A DNA stretch of 64,000 bases. Origin: Mucilaginibacter sp. MD40 (lineage in GTDB: Bacteria > Bacteroidota > Bacteroidia > Sphingobacteriales > Sphingobacteriaceae). Where the stretch lies: positions 1,519,522 to 1,583,521 of the forward strand of contig NZ_NRSW01000001.1 of NCBI RefSeq assembly GCF_002288635.1, given 5' to 3'. Positions 1-8,671 of this stretch are shown here, piece by piece. Both the position numbers and the translations under genes were made by a program. Every line of letters starts with the position of its first letter. The stretch's first letter is position 1. The notes below the pieces were generated by a model that saw nothing but the letters and a program-made list of their open reading frames with translations, did not search any database and was not told the DNA's origin.

Positions 1-1018
1 AACCCAGCGAAGCCGTATGCGTTCCAAGTGAAATATCGGGGATGATGGTTTTTTTTACCATATCCGGGCGCTTAACCTTTAGTCTGGGATCTTCATGCTG
101 CCCGAAATAGGCCCAGGGCCATCCGTAAAAGCCGCCCGGCTTCACGTTGGTAAAGTAATCTGGTACCAGTTCATCGCCCAGATTATCCCGTTCATTCACT
201 ACAGTATAAAGGGCTCCTGTTCCCGGCTGCAGGTCTATTCCGGCAGGGTTGCGCAGGCCTGATGCATAAATACGTTCACCGCTGCCATCGGTATTGATCT
301 CTAATATGTTGGCACGCCTTTTCTCAACTTCCAGGCCATGCTCAGCAACGTTTGTACCTGACCCTACGGCTATGAAAATTTTGCTGCCGTCAGCATTGGC
401 AATAATATTTCTGGTCCAATGGTTGTTGTAACCACCAGCGGGTAAGGACAGTATCATCTTTCCCGGCGAAGTAATTTTAACCTGCCCGGGCTGGTAGTCG
501 TATCTCCACAAGCCATCTGTGTTGGCTACATAAAAGTGATTGCCTATTATCAGCATTCCGTATGGCTGGTTAAGGTTTTCCAAGAACACACTGCGGTGGT
601 CAACCTTGCCGTCGCCATTGGTATCACGTAGTAAGGTAATGCGGTTGGCGCTTTTCCCCAGGTTCTGCGATTTGGATATGCCCAGTATTTTAGCGCCCAA
701 CTTTTTAACCCCTCGTGCCTCGGTATTAGCTTCGGCAACAAAGATGTCGCCGTTGGTAGCTACATATATATTACGCGGGTTTTTCAACGTATCTGCCAGC
801 AGGTTTACTTTAAAACCAGTCGGCGCTACAGGCATTTTGCCAGCCGGCCAGCCAATTACCTTGCAATAATTTTTAACGGCCTCGGTAGCATAGGGTGCAG
901 GTAACTTTACCTGCTGTTCCCGGGTTTTTACAGTATCGGCTTTAGCCGGATCGGGCTTTTTCTGCTGGCAGCCAAAGGCAAGAATAGCTATAGTTATAAT
1001 GGTGGAAGATAGTTTCAC
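1..1018 (-). CDS. Sorbosone dehydrogenase-like (PQQ-type beta-propeller) lipoprotein, 3' end beyond the window
   Basis: Read on the minus strand from a GTG at 1018 that directly follows an in-frame TAA. The frame stays open to base 1, so the C-terminus is missing. The N-terminus is a lipoprotein signal ending in LAFGC (Cys17 lipobox), which supports the GTG start; the first Met comes only about 50 residues later. Motifs such as NPRNIYVATNGDIFVAEA, GLRNPAGID and GGFYGWPW are those of the soluble glucose/sorbosone dehydrogenase beta-propeller family. Members oxidise sugars or alcohols with PQQ, but many Bacteroidota homologues have no proven substrate. It is probably anchored in the cell envelope. 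It is divergent from the gene at 1128. Confidence 0.85.
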   Translation of the reverse strand, partial: MKLSSTIITIAILAFGCQQKKPDPAKADTVKTREQQVKLPAPYATEAVKNYCKVIGWPAGKMPVAPTGFKVNLLADTLKNPRNIYVATNGDIFVAEANTEARGVKKLGAKILGISKSQNLGKSANRITLLRDTNGDGKVDHRSVFLENLNQPYGMLIIGNHFYVANTDGLWRYDYQPGQVKITSPGKMILSLPAGGYNNHWTRNIIANADGSKIFIAVGSGTNVAEHGLEVEKRRANILEINTDGSGERIYASGLRNPAGIDLQPGTGALYTVVNERDNLGDELVPDYFTNVKPGGFYGWPWAYFGQHEDPRLKVKRPDMVKKTIIPDISLGTHTASLG

Positions 1019-1110
1019 TTAAGACGGTTTTAATTAATAACTAACCTCAACGTTAGGCTATTGTTTGGTTATCAACCTGCTTCAAATATTAAAAAAGTAC
1101 TCAATTGTTT

Positions 1111-1118
1111 TATATTTG
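1111..1118 (+). promoter_or_regulatory. Bacteroidota -7 box TATATTTG
   Basis: An exact TAnnTTTG match lies 10 bases before the ATG at 1128. This supports that ATG over the TTG 63 bases upstream. No clear -33 TTTG is seen at the usual 19-base spacing. Confidence 0.5.
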
Positions 1119-1127
1119 AGCATCTCC

Positions 1128-3068
1128 ATGCAATTTAAACTTAGGCTGTTAGTTTTTTTGGTTGTAGCGTTTAGCTATAAAGCATACGCGCAGGTATGTA
1201 CAGGCAGCCTGGGCGACCCGGTTTTTATCTTTGATTTCGGATCGGGCAATAACCCTAAATTTCCTACTACCGATTATAAATATGTTACGGCTGTTTGTCC
1301 GCAGGATGGAGAGTATGGTATCGCGAAATCAGTAACCGGGTGTTACGGTAATACCTGGAATAGCATACTGAAAGACCATACCGGTAATGATGGTTATATG
1401 ATGGTAGTAAATGCCGATAATATTGCTAACAAGGAGTTTTTTTCAAAAGCAACCACGGCTGATGGTACTAATGTTGGCGTATTGTGTGAAAATACCACCT
1501 ACGAATTCTCGGCCTATATACTCAATGTGGTAAGGCCGGATTTAATCGATTATATAAAGCCTAAAATAACCTTTGTAATTACTACCCTTGCCGGTGATAT
1601 CATCAAGCAATCGCCTCCAACAGAAATTCCTGAAACCAGTGACCCTGCCGGATGGCAGAAATATGGCGTATTTTTTACCACCCCGGTGGGAGTAAATGCC
1701 GTAATCGTAAAAATGATCAATAATGCACCGGGCGGTAAGGGTAATGATTTCGTAATGGATGATATCGCCTTCAGGCCATGCATCCCTGACGTTGTACAGA
1801 TCAACTTTTCAACAGACGCATCAGGCGCACCCAAAAACCAGTGTGCCGATGTAGATGGAAGCTATACCATCAAGGCAGTGCCACCAGCCGGCTATGATTT
1901 TGTGTGGCAACAGAATATTAATGGCGCAGGTTGGGTAGATATCAACGAATCAACGCCTACTCTTACCAGGAAATTCCCGGCAGGTTCAGCTGTAGGTGTT
2001 TACCAGTACAGGTTAGGTGTCGCTAAAGCCGGAAATCTGTCAACACAAAATTGCAGGGTGTATTCAAACGCTGTCACCATTAATATAAATGCTGTGCCCA
2101 GCCCTGCAGCGTTACAGCCGCAAACTGTTTGCCAGGGAGATGTAATAACTTTATCTGCCAGCGGTGGTACTACTTATGAATGGACCGGTCCCAACTTACC
2201 ACCAACCACTCAAAACCCATTGGTTATACCAAATACAGATATGGCCAACGCTGGTTTGTATCATGTAAAAGTGATATCGGCGGCAGGGTGTTCCACTACA
2301 TTGCCGGTTACGGTAATCATTAATGCCCGGCCGGTAGTAACCGCCAGTGCTGCTGTCAGTGAAGTTTGCAAGGGGAGAAGCACACAACTCACGGCTACCT
2401 CTGCTACGGCAATCAGCTACAAATGGGTGCCGGCTGCAGGCCTCTCTGATCCGGATATTGCCAATCCAGTAGCCACGCCTTTAATAAACACACATTACAC
2501 CGTTACCGTTACAAACGCGCAGGGTTGTACGGGTAACGCGGGTGTGGATATTGTTGTAAAACCCCTGCCCGAGGCTGGCGCCGGCAGCAATAAAGTTATT
2601 TTCGAAGGGCAATCGGTAAGGCTCAATGGTGCTGCCGGCGGCAGCGTTGGTAACTATAGCTGGAGCCCGGCTTCTTCGTTAGATGACCCGTATAGCCTTA
2701 CACCATTGGCAAGCCCCACGGATGATGTTACCTATACACTTACCGTAAACTCCGCCAATAATTGCGATTTGGCTACCAGCCAGGTATTTGTGCGGGTGTA
2801 CAAAAAGATAGTTGTACCCAATAGCTTCTCGCCCAACAATGATGGTATAAATGATCTTTGGAATATAGAGGCATTGATCACCTATCCGGAAAGTGAATTA
2901 TCGGTATATGACCGTAACGGGCAGCGGATATTCTTTAGCCGTGGCTATGGTAAGCCATGGGATGGCAGGCGTAATGGTGCCGACCTGCCGGCAGGAACTT
3001 ATTATTATGTGATTGATCTTAAAAACGGCACATCTCAGTTAAAGGGATGGGTGCTTATCGTACGTTAA
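1128..3068 (+). CDS. Secreted Ig/PKD-like protein with type-B (gliding-motility) C-terminal sorting domain
   Basis: Start chosen at ATG 1128 because a classical signal peptide (MQFKLRLLVFLVVAFSYKAY, then AQ) begins there; a longer frame from a TTG at 1065 is possible but would bury the signal. The body has repeated Ig/PKD-type segments with paired cysteines (VCQGDVITLSASGGTTYEW, VCKGRSTQLTATSA). The last ~85 residues, from VVPNSFSPNNDGINDLW through YDRNGQRIF, PWDGRRNG and LPAGTYYYVIDLKNG, are the CHU_C / gliding-motility-associated domain. In Bacteroidota this domain directs type IX secretion with surface retention. The role is likely surface adhesion or polymer binding; no catalytic domain is seen. 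It ends 2 bases before a convergent gene. Confidence 0.85.
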   Translation: MQFKLRLLVFLVVAFSYKAYAQVCTGSLGDPVFIFDFGSGNNPKFPTTDYKYVTAVCPQDGEYGIAKSVTGCYGNTWNSILKDHTGNDGYMMVVNADNIANKEFFSKATTADGTNVGVLCENTTYEFSAYILNVVRPDLIDYIKPKITFVITTLAGDIIKQSPPTEIPETSDPAGWQKYGVFFTTPVGVNAVIVKMINNAPGGKGNDFVMDDIAFRPCIPDVVQINFSTDASGAPKNQCADVDGSYTIKAVPPAGYDFVWQQNINGAGWVDINESTPTLTRKFPAGSAVGVYQYRLGVAKAGNLSTQNCRVYSNAVTININAVPSPAALQPQTVCQGDVITLSASGGTTYEWTGPNLPPTTQNPLVIPNTDMANAGLYHVKVISAAGCSTTLPVTVIINARPVVTASAAVSEVCKGRSTQLTATSATAISYKWVPAAGLSDPDIANPVATPLINTHYTVTVTNAQGCTGNAGVDIVVKPLPEAGAGSNKVIFEGQSVRLNGAAGGSVGNYSWSPASSLDDPYSLTPLASPTDDVTYTLTVNSANNCDLATSQVFVRVYKKIVVPNSFSPNNDGINDLWNIEALITYPESELSVYDRNGQRIFFSRGYGKPWDGRRNGADLPAGTYYYVIDLKNGTSQLKGWVLIVR

Positions 3069-3070
3069 TT

Positions 3071-3592
3071 TCATAACCTGATAAACTTGTCCATTTGTTC
3101 GTTGGTGTACTTAATAGTGTCCTCTTTTATCAGGTCGCCTTCGGCATTCATTTCGCCGCGTATACCGGCAATATGTATTTTCAAGGGCATCACGTGCAGG
3201 TTAAGGTAGTGGCAAACGCCCGTAAAATGGTCAATTCCGCGGATGTTACCATATTTGCCGGATGAAAGCCCAACCAGCGCCGCCTTTTTATCGTAAAAGC
3301 TTTCGGGGAAACTACAGGCATCGATAAAAACTTTCAGTACGCCAGGGAAACTGCCATTATATTCAGGTATTACAAAAAGGAACTTCTCTGTAGCGGTAAC
3401 CATTTGCTGTATGGTGGTAAACGCCTCGCTTCGTTTACCGTATAAGTCGGTTTGTATCAGGTTGGCCGGGAGGTCCATTAACGAAAATAAGTTAGTTTCA
3501 AGTCCCTTTGCGGCCAACTGCCGCTGGTAATATTGGGCCAGTTTAAGTGTGGAACTTCCGGGGCGGTTGGTTGATGCTATGATGGTGACCAT
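3071..3592 (-). CDS. NADPH-dependent FMN reductase family protein
   Basis: 173 aa, the normal length for the flavodoxin-like NADPH:FMN reductase family. The N-terminus VTIIASTNRPGSSTLKLA carries the phosphate-binding loop for FMN. FVIPEYNGSFPGVLKVFID is the conserved family segment, and LVGLSSGKYGN follows. It is a cytosolic flavoenzyme passing electrons from NADPH to FMN, quinones or azo compounds; the substrate cannot be told from sequence. It stands alone, convergent with the upstream plus-strand gene with a 2-base gap. Confidence 0.85.
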   Translation of the reverse strand: MVTIIASTNRPGSSTLKLAQYYQRQLAAKGLETNLFSLMDLPANLIQTDLYGKRSEAFTTIQQMVTATEKFLFVIPEYNGSFPGVLKVFIDACSFPESFYDKKAALVGLSSGKYGNIRGIDHFTGVCHYLNLHVMPLKIHIAGIRGEMNAEGDLIKEDTIKYTNEQMDKFIRL

Positions 3593-3600
3593 GATATGTT

Positions 3601-3720
3601 AGAGAATAGAGGTTTGTGATTGGAGATTAGTTTGTGTGAGTATTAAAAGAGGCTTAAGTCTTGTAAATCAATTAGATGAAGTCCTAATCTCTGTTCTTAA
3701 TCTTTAATCTCTCAACCTCA
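3601..3720. repeat. Interspersed CTAATC/GATTAG-rich repeat
   Basis: AT-rich low-complexity tract with GATTGGAGATTAG and CCTAATCTC-type units. Bases 3616-3633 are identical over 18 bases to 16439-16456, so this is a dispersed intergenic repeat and not coding. Confidence 0.6.
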
Positions 3721-3772
3721 CTAAATGTTTGTAAGTTGGCAAAACTGTTAATTTCTCAATTGTTTAAATCCG

Positions 3773-3780
3773 TATCTTTA
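3773..3780 (+). promoter_or_regulatory. Possible -7 box (TATCTTTA) for parA
   Basis: TATCTTTA differs from TAnnTTTG at one base and lies about 94 bases before parA, in the only gap between the divergent FMN reductase gene and the par block. No good -33 element is seen. Confidence 0.35.
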
Positions 3781-3873
3781 GCGGCGGATAAAAAAACAGT
3801 ACAAACATAGAAATTTCTGTTTCTGTTTTTCGTTGATAATAAACCGCAGTTACAATTTTTTGGGAGATATAGA

Positions 3874-4677
3874 ATGAGTAAAATTATTGCTTTAGCCAAT
3901 CAGAAAGGTGGCGTGGGGAAAACTACATCGTCAATTAACCTTGCAGCGAGTTTAGCCGTATTGGAATTTAAGACCCTGCTTGTTGATGCCGACCCACAAG
4001 CTAACTCCACATCGGGTATTGGTTTTGATCCACGCAATATTAAGAACAGTATATACGAGTGCATCATCAATGATATTAACCCGCATGATGCTATACAGAA
4101 GACAGATACGCCGAACCTTGACCTTTTACCCGCGCATATTGACCTGGTTGGGGCCGAGATAGAAATGATCAATCTGGAAAGCCGGGAGTATAAAATGAAG
4201 GCGGTGTTGGATAGTGTACGCGACGAGTATGATTTTATCATTATCGACTGCTCGCCATCATTGGGCCTCATCACTATTAATGCCCTTACGGCTGCGGATT
4301 CGGTGATCATACCGGTACAGTGCGAGTACTTCGCGTTAGAAGGCTTGGGTAAGCTGTTAAATACAATCAAGATTGTACAGTCGCGGCTGAATACCCAACT
4401 GGCTATAGAAGGTATACTGCTTACCATGTATGATGTAAGGCTTCGCCTGTCAAACCAGGTGGTTGATGAGGTGCGTACGCACTTTGAAGATATGGTGTTT
4501 GATACCATTATACAGCGCAATACCCGCCTAAGTGAGGCACCAAGCTTTGGTGTATCCGTAATAATGCATGATGCCAACTGTAAGGGTGCTGTAAACTATC
4601 TTAACCTGGCCCGCGAAATTATCCGCAAGAACGGTTTGGTTAAGGACGAGGAAATGGCTAACACCGTAACCGCTTAA
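3874..4677 (+). CDS. parA: Chromosome-partitioning ATPase ParA (Soj)
   Basis: 267 aa. Residues 11-18 (KGGVGKTT) form the deviant Walker A motif with signature lysine K11, followed by DADPQANST and FIIIDCSPSLG (Walker B region). The protein forms ATP-dependent dimers on nucleoid DNA and works with ParB-parS to separate replicated origins. The stop is 8 bases before parB, so the two are co-transcribed. There is no N-terminal HTH, which is typical of chromosomal ParA and unlike type Ia plasmid forms. Association with dapB and lepB also argues for the chromosome. Confidence 0.97.
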   Translation: MSKIIALANQKGGVGKTTSSINLAASLAVLEFKTLLVDADPQANSTSGIGFDPRNIKNSIYECIINDINPHDAIQKTDTPNLDLLPAHIDLVGAEIEMINLESREYKMKAVLDSVRDEYDFIIIDCSPSLGLITINALTAADSVIIPVQCEYFALEGLGKLLNTIKIVQSRLNTQLAIEGILLTMYDVRLRLSNQVVDEVRTHFEDMVFDTIIQRNTRLSEAPSFGVSVIMHDANCKGAVNYLNLAREIIRKNGLVKDEEMANTVTA

Positions 4678-4685
4678 TTTAATTT

Positions 4686-5606
4686 ATGAGTACAGAAAAA
4701 AGAAACGCTTTGGGTAAAGGCTTAAGCGCCTTATTGAACGATACCCCGAGCGTACTTCCTAATAAAAATAATGATAACAGGCCGAGCGTTCCGCGCCCGG
4801 TATCTGAGGTAGATAGCCTGGGCTCTATCAGCGAAATCAGGATCAGCGAGATAGAGGTTAACCCTTTTCAGCCCCGTACCGAGTTTGATGAACAAGCCCT
4901 GGCCGACTTATCAGCGTCTATAAAATTACAGGGCCTGATACAGCCCATCACCGTACGTAAAGTGAGCGCGCATGCTTACCAGCTCATATCAGGCGAGCGC
5001 AGGTTGCGTGCATCTAAACTGGCAGGTTTAACCCAGATACCCGCTTATGTGCGCACCGCTAACGACCAGCAAATGCTGGAAATGGCGTTGATAGAGAACA
5101 TCCAGCGCGAAAACCTGAATGCAATTGAGGTTGCCCTCAGCTTTCAGCGGATGATAGATGAGTGTAGCCTGAAGCAGGAAGAATTGGGCGACAGGGTAAG
5201 TAAAAACCGGTCTACCGTAACCAACTACCTGCGGTTGTTAAAGCTGCCGCCAAGTATACAGGCATCCTTGCGTGATAACGAGATCAGCATGGGGCATGCT
5301 AAGGCCCTTTTAGCGGTTGAAGACCCTGCCGCGCAACTATATATCCACCAGCAGATCATAAAGAATGATCTGTCTGTACGCAAGGCGGAAGAACTGGTGC
5401 GCGAGATACAAAAGGCACCTGTTAAAAAGGAAGGCAAACAGCCCGAAGAGCTACCTTATCAGCTGAAAAAGATTGAAGATGACCTGGCATCGAAGTTTAG
5501 TACCAAAGTGCGCCTGAAAGTTAACGCGCAGGGCAATGGAAGTATCGAAATTCCGTTCTTATCCGAAGACGATCTGGGCCGTATACTGGAAATGCTGGAT
5601 TGGTAA
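4686..5606 (+). CDS. parB: Chromosome-partitioning protein ParB (Spo0J)
   Basis: 306 aa. The N-terminal GKGLSALL peptide (residues 10-17) is the usual ParA-stimulating segment. The ParB/Srx CTP-binding domain has NPFQPR, GERRLRAS (103-110) and ENIQRENLN (137-145). A helix-turn-helix for parS binding lies around 168-193, and the C-terminal part is a dimerisation domain. ParB loads at parS, slides as a CTP-bound clamp and engages ParA. No canonical parS with a CACGTG core was noticed in this window; see the palindrome cluster at 8404-8634. Confidence 0.97.
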   Translation: MSTEKRNALGKGLSALLNDTPSVLPNKNNDNRPSVPRPVSEVDSLGSISEIRISEIEVNPFQPRTEFDEQALADLSASIKLQGLIQPITVRKVSAHAYQLISGERRLRASKLAGLTQIPAYVRTANDQQMLEMALIENIQRENLNAIEVALSFQRMIDECSLKQEELGDRVSKNRSTVTNYLRLLKLPPSIQASLRDNEISMGHAKALLAVEDPAAQLYIHQQIIKNDLSVRKAEELVREIQKAPVKKEGKQPEELPYQLKKIEDDLASKFSTKVRLKVNAQGNGSIEIPFLSEDDLGRILEMLDW

Positions 5607-5614
5607 CCAACATC

Positions 5615-6310
5615 ATGATTAAAAAACTCTTAGCTGCTGTATTTTTCCTGGGATGGGTAACCCTGGCCATGGCACAAACACCCGATACCGTAGCAGCAAA
5701 AGTTAATGCCGATACGGTAAAGAAAGCGGCCGAAGCACCAAAGGTATTTATACCTAAAATAAAAAAGCAGCCCACTTACCATCCGGATAGTACGCATAGC
5801 CCCAGTTTAGCTGTAAAACGCTCGCTCATTATTCCCGGCTGGGGGCAGCTTTATAACAAAAAAGGGGCTTGGTGGAAAGTGCCTGCCATATACGCTGGCC
5901 TTGGCGCTTTGGGTTATTCCATAGTGGATAACCAGAAAAAATATAAGATGTTCCTGGCGCTTACCCGCATTAAAAATACAGGCGGCATACCCGAGCCCGG
6001 ACAGTTATATTACAGCGACTACATTAAATATCAGAAGGAATATAACTTATATATCAATGCCAACGCTACTCAAACGCAGGAAGCTTCAAGCAATTACCAG
6101 CGTAACTTCCAGATCAGTATATTGAGCGTGTTACTGGTATGGGGTGTGCAAACCATTGAGGCTTATATTGAGGCTAAGTTTATTCAGTCTTATACGGTTG
6201 ATGATAACCTGTCATTTAAAATGATGCCGGCGTTGATTAATCAGCCGGTTTTCGCTTCGTCGGGTGTGGGTTCTTATATTCCGGGGATAAAAGTTACATT
6301 TGCCCTTTAA
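5615..6310 (+). CDS. DUF5683 family envelope protein
   Basis: Start set at ATG 5615, where a signal peptide (MIKKLLAAVFFLGWVTLAMA, then Q) begins; a TTG frame from 5600 overlaps parB and is less likely. After a Pro/Lys-rich linker the domain has SLIIPGWGQLYNKKGAWWKV, an amphipathic or membrane helix (VPAIYAGLGALGYSIV), and a second hydrophobic helix near the C-terminus (ISILSVLLVWGVQTIEAYIEA). This matches DUF5683, which is typically found next to parAB and dapB in Bacteroidota. The function is unknown. It is likely part of the par-dapB-lepB operon, 8 bases after parB. Confidence 0.8.
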   Translation: MIKKLLAAVFFLGWVTLAMAQTPDTVAAKVNADTVKKAAEAPKVFIPKIKKQPTYHPDSTHSPSLAVKRSLIIPGWGQLYNKKGAWWKVPAIYAGLGALGYSIVDNQKKYKMFLALTRIKNTGGIPEPGQLYYSDYIKYQKEYNLYINANATQTQEASSNYQRNFQISILSVLLVWGVQTIEAYIEAKFIQSYTVDDNLSFKMMPALINQPVFASSGVGSYIPGIKVTFAL

Positions 6311-6325
6311 ACATACCGTAAACCG

Positions 6326-7075
6326 ATGAAAATAGCACTTTTAGGCTACGGCAAAATGGGTAAAATGATCGAACAGATCGCCCTTGACCGCAAGCACGAT
6401 ATTGTCCTGAAGATTGATAGGGATAACCTGCATGAGCTTACTGCTGATAACCTGCAGCAGGCCGATGTAGCTATTGAGTTCAGCACCCCATCAACCGTGT
6501 TAAGCAATATCGAGCTTTGTTTTGAAGCAGGTGTCCCTATTGTAGTAGGCACCACAGGCTGGCACAACGAGATGGGGCAGATAAAGGAACAATGCGTTGA
6601 GCACAACGCGTCCATGATATATGGAACCAATTTTAGTGTGGGCGTAAACATATTTTTTCATGTGAACAGGTTGCTGGCCCGTATCATGAACAATTACCCG
6701 TACTACGAGGTACAGGTAGAGGAGATACACCATACGCAAAAGCTTGATTCGCCAAGTGGTACAGCCATTACCATAGCCGAGGGCATTATTGATAGCCTGG
6801 ATGCCAAAAGCCAGTGGAAAAACGTTTTAGTAAGCGACAGCCAGCCCGATAACGAAACCGTTGCCCCGGGAGAAGTACTGATCGAGTCCTTACGGATAGA
6901 GAACGTTCCCGGTACCCACACTGTTATATACGATTCTGAAGTAGATACCCTGGAGTTTAAGCATACCGCCCATAACCGCAACGGTTTTGCCCTTGGCGCA
7001 GTGCTGGCCGCCGAGTGGATAAAAGACAAAAAGGGTTTCCACGCTATTGAAGAAATGTTTGATTTTAATAAATAG
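6326..7075 (+). CDS. dapB: 4-hydroxy-tetrahydrodipicolinate reductase
   Basis: 249 aa. It reduces HTPA to tetrahydrodipicolinate with NAD(P)H in the lysine/diaminopimelate pathway, supplying meso-DAP for peptidoglycan. Rossmann motif GYGKMG (7-12), GTTGW (75-79), catalytic EIHHTQKLDSPSGTA with H135/H136 and K139, and the SGT substrate loop (144-146) are all present. It is slightly shorter than proteobacterial DapB, which is normal for Bacteroidota. It lies 15 bases after the DUF5683 gene and 27 before lepB, in one likely operon. Confidence 0.96.
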   Translation: MKIALLGYGKMGKMIEQIALDRKHDIVLKIDRDNLHELTADNLQQADVAIEFSTPSTVLSNIELCFEAGVPIVVGTTGWHNEMGQIKEQCVEHNASMIYGTNFSVGVNIFFHVNRLLARIMNNYPYYEVQVEEIHHTQKLDSPSGTAITIAEGIIDSLDAKSQWKNVLVSDSQPDNETVAPGEVLIESLRIENVPGTHTVIYDSEVDTLEFKHTAHNRNGFALGAVLAAEWIKDKKGFHAIEEMFDFNK

Positions 7076-7102
7076 AAGCTTTACCGCACAACCTATATAT
7101 AC

Positions 7103-8233
7103 ATGAACTGGAGATTCTGGAAAAGAAATAAGGATAAAACCAAAAAGAAAAGTACCCGCAGGGAGTGGACCGAAGCCATCATTTTCGCGGTGGTGGCCGC
7201 TACATTGATCCGTACGCTTTTTATAGAGGCCTATACCATACCCACCCCCTCAATGGAGCGCTCGCTGCTCGTTGGCGATTTCCTTTTTGTAAGTAAGGTG
7301 AACTATGGGGCACGTACGCCCATGACCCCCATTGCTTTCCCGTTTGCGCACCATACCATGCCCATTATTGGTACCAAAGCCTACTGGGATGGCATAAAAC
7401 TACCTTACTACCGCCTGCCAGGTTTAAGTGAGGTAATAAAAGGCGACGTAGTGGTATTTAATTACCCTATGGAGGCCGATTCGCCGTACTATAGGCCGGT
7501 TGATAAACGGGAGAACTACATTAAACGCTGCCAGGGCGCCCCGGGCGATACCCTGCGCATCATTAACGCGCAGGTATATGTGAATGGCAAGGCCGCGCCA
7601 AACCCTCCGGGTGAACAAACCGATTACACGGTTACTACTACGGGAGTAGACCTGAACCCCGATGTACTGGCAGACCTGCAGGTATCTATCTACGATCCTT
7701 CAAACCCGGTACCTACCATGACCAAGGCCGCCGCTGCCGCTTTAAAGGGATATTCAAACGTAAAATCTATTACGCCTAATATTAAACAGCCCGGTAAAGC
7801 GGATCCGTTTAACCCGGTATTTCCCGCCGCTTACCCTAAATATAAACTGAACCCGTCCAATAAGGACTTTGACTGGAATGTTGACAACTACGGCCCTATC
7901 ATCATCCCGAAAAAGGGCTGGACAGTAAAGCTTGATAGCCTTACCCTGCCGGTTTATGGCCGCGCCATTGAGGTATACGAGGGTAACAAGCTGCGTATTG
8001 AGAACGGTAAGGTGTTTATCAACGATAAGGAAGCCACCACCTATACCTTTAAAATGAACTATTACTGGATGATGGGCGATAACCGCCACGACTCATTAGA
8101 CTCGCGCTATTGGGGTTTTGTACCCGAAGACCATATTGTGGGCAAAGCCCTTTTCGTGTGGATGAGCTGGGACGATAACGCATCATTCTTCCATAAGATA
8201 CGCTGGAGCCGCCTGTTTATGGGTATCCATTAA
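7103..8233 (+). CDS. lepB: Signal peptidase I (LepB), long Bacteroidota form
   Basis: 376 aa serine-lysine peptidase that cleaves Sec/Tat signal peptides at the outer face of the inner membrane. One N-terminal membrane helix (about 24-42) precedes box B PTPSMERSLLVGD with catalytic Ser50. Box D (ENYIKRCQGAPGD) carries general-base Lys141, and box E is GDNRHDSLDSRYWG near the C-terminus. Between boxes D and E there is an insertion of roughly 150 residues rich in Pro, Asn and Lys, which makes the protein longer than E. coli LepB-like cores. It is the last gene of the par-dapB-lepB run, followed by a strong terminator. Confidence 0.96.
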   Translation: MNWRFWKRNKDKTKKKSTRREWTEAIIFAVVAATLIRTLFIEAYTIPTPSMERSLLVGDFLFVSKVNYGARTPMTPIAFPFAHHTMPIIGTKAYWDGIKLPYYRLPGLSEVIKGDVVVFNYPMEADSPYYRPVDKRENYIKRCQGAPGDTLRIINAQVYVNGKAAPNPPGEQTDYTVTTTGVDLNPDVLADLQVSIYDPSNPVPTMTKAAAAALKGYSNVKSITPNIKQPGKADPFNPVFPAAYPKYKLNPSNKDFDWNVDNYGPIIIPKKGWTVKLDSLTLPVYGRAIEVYEGNKLRIENGKVFINDKEATTYTFKMNYYWMMGDNRHDSLDSRYWGFVPEDHIVGKALFVWMSWDDNASFFHKIRWSRLFMGIH

Positions 8234-8251
8234 GCAAGCTTAAGCGTTAAA

Positions 8252-8290
8252 TAAAAAGGGTTGTCCGCACATAGGGCAACCCTTTTTATT
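8252..8290 (+). terminator. Rho-independent terminator after lepB
   Basis: The arms AAAAAGGGTTGtCC and GGGCAACCCTTTTT form a strong hairpin with a short loop and end in a T-run, 19 bases after the lepB stop. Confidence 0.85.
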
Positions 8291-8403
8291 TAGTTAAGAA
8301 ACTGCCTCGCCGTGTATAGCCTGTAGCCCATCCATTAGTGGTTACAAACGAGCGTAAATACCGGAGTATAACACTTATAAAAAGGCTTACTTAAAATTAT
8401 ATA

Positions 8404-8634
8404 AAATTCCGTTCCGTATAAGTAATATAGTAATATAAGACAAGCGGAACAATTTAATAATCAATTACTTGCGACTGACATGATTGCGCCACCTTACTTT
8501 AATTAAAAATTGTAAGTGCCCGGTTATCAGGCGTTGTTGATTTACCCAAAAGCGTTCCGGGTGGAACGCTTTTGGAACAGCATAAACCAGCTTTATAGTA
8601 CCAAAAAGCTATATGTTGTTCCGCTGCGGAACAA
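8404..8634. repeat. Cluster of GTTCCG/CGGAAC inverted repeats in a gene-free gap
   Basis: The 8291-8671 gap has no convincing gene. It holds three inverted repeats built on the same half-site. One is an imperfect pair flanking AT-rich DNA (about 8404-8456, including GCGGAACAA at 8444-8452). The second is a perfect 13-base pair with a 4-base loop (8546-8558 / 8563-8575, arm CCAAAAGCGTTCC). The third is a perfect 9-base pair with a 1-base centre (8616-8624 / 8626-8634, arm TTGTTCCGC). It could be a protein-binding cluster, a REP-like element or a mobile-element remnant. Confidence 0.6.
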
Positions 8635-8671
8635 ATAGCCAACAATAACTTTTTCGCATATTTGTTATTGC

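Noticed and set aside
3900..4577. Long minus-strand frame (225 codons) opposite parA
   Set aside because: It is antisense to a clear ParA; composition follows the codon periodicity of parA and no domain is visible.
8546..8575. parS site
   Set aside because: The palindrome GTTCCGGGTGGAAC lacks the CACGTG core of known parS, so it was kept only as an unassigned palindrome cluster.
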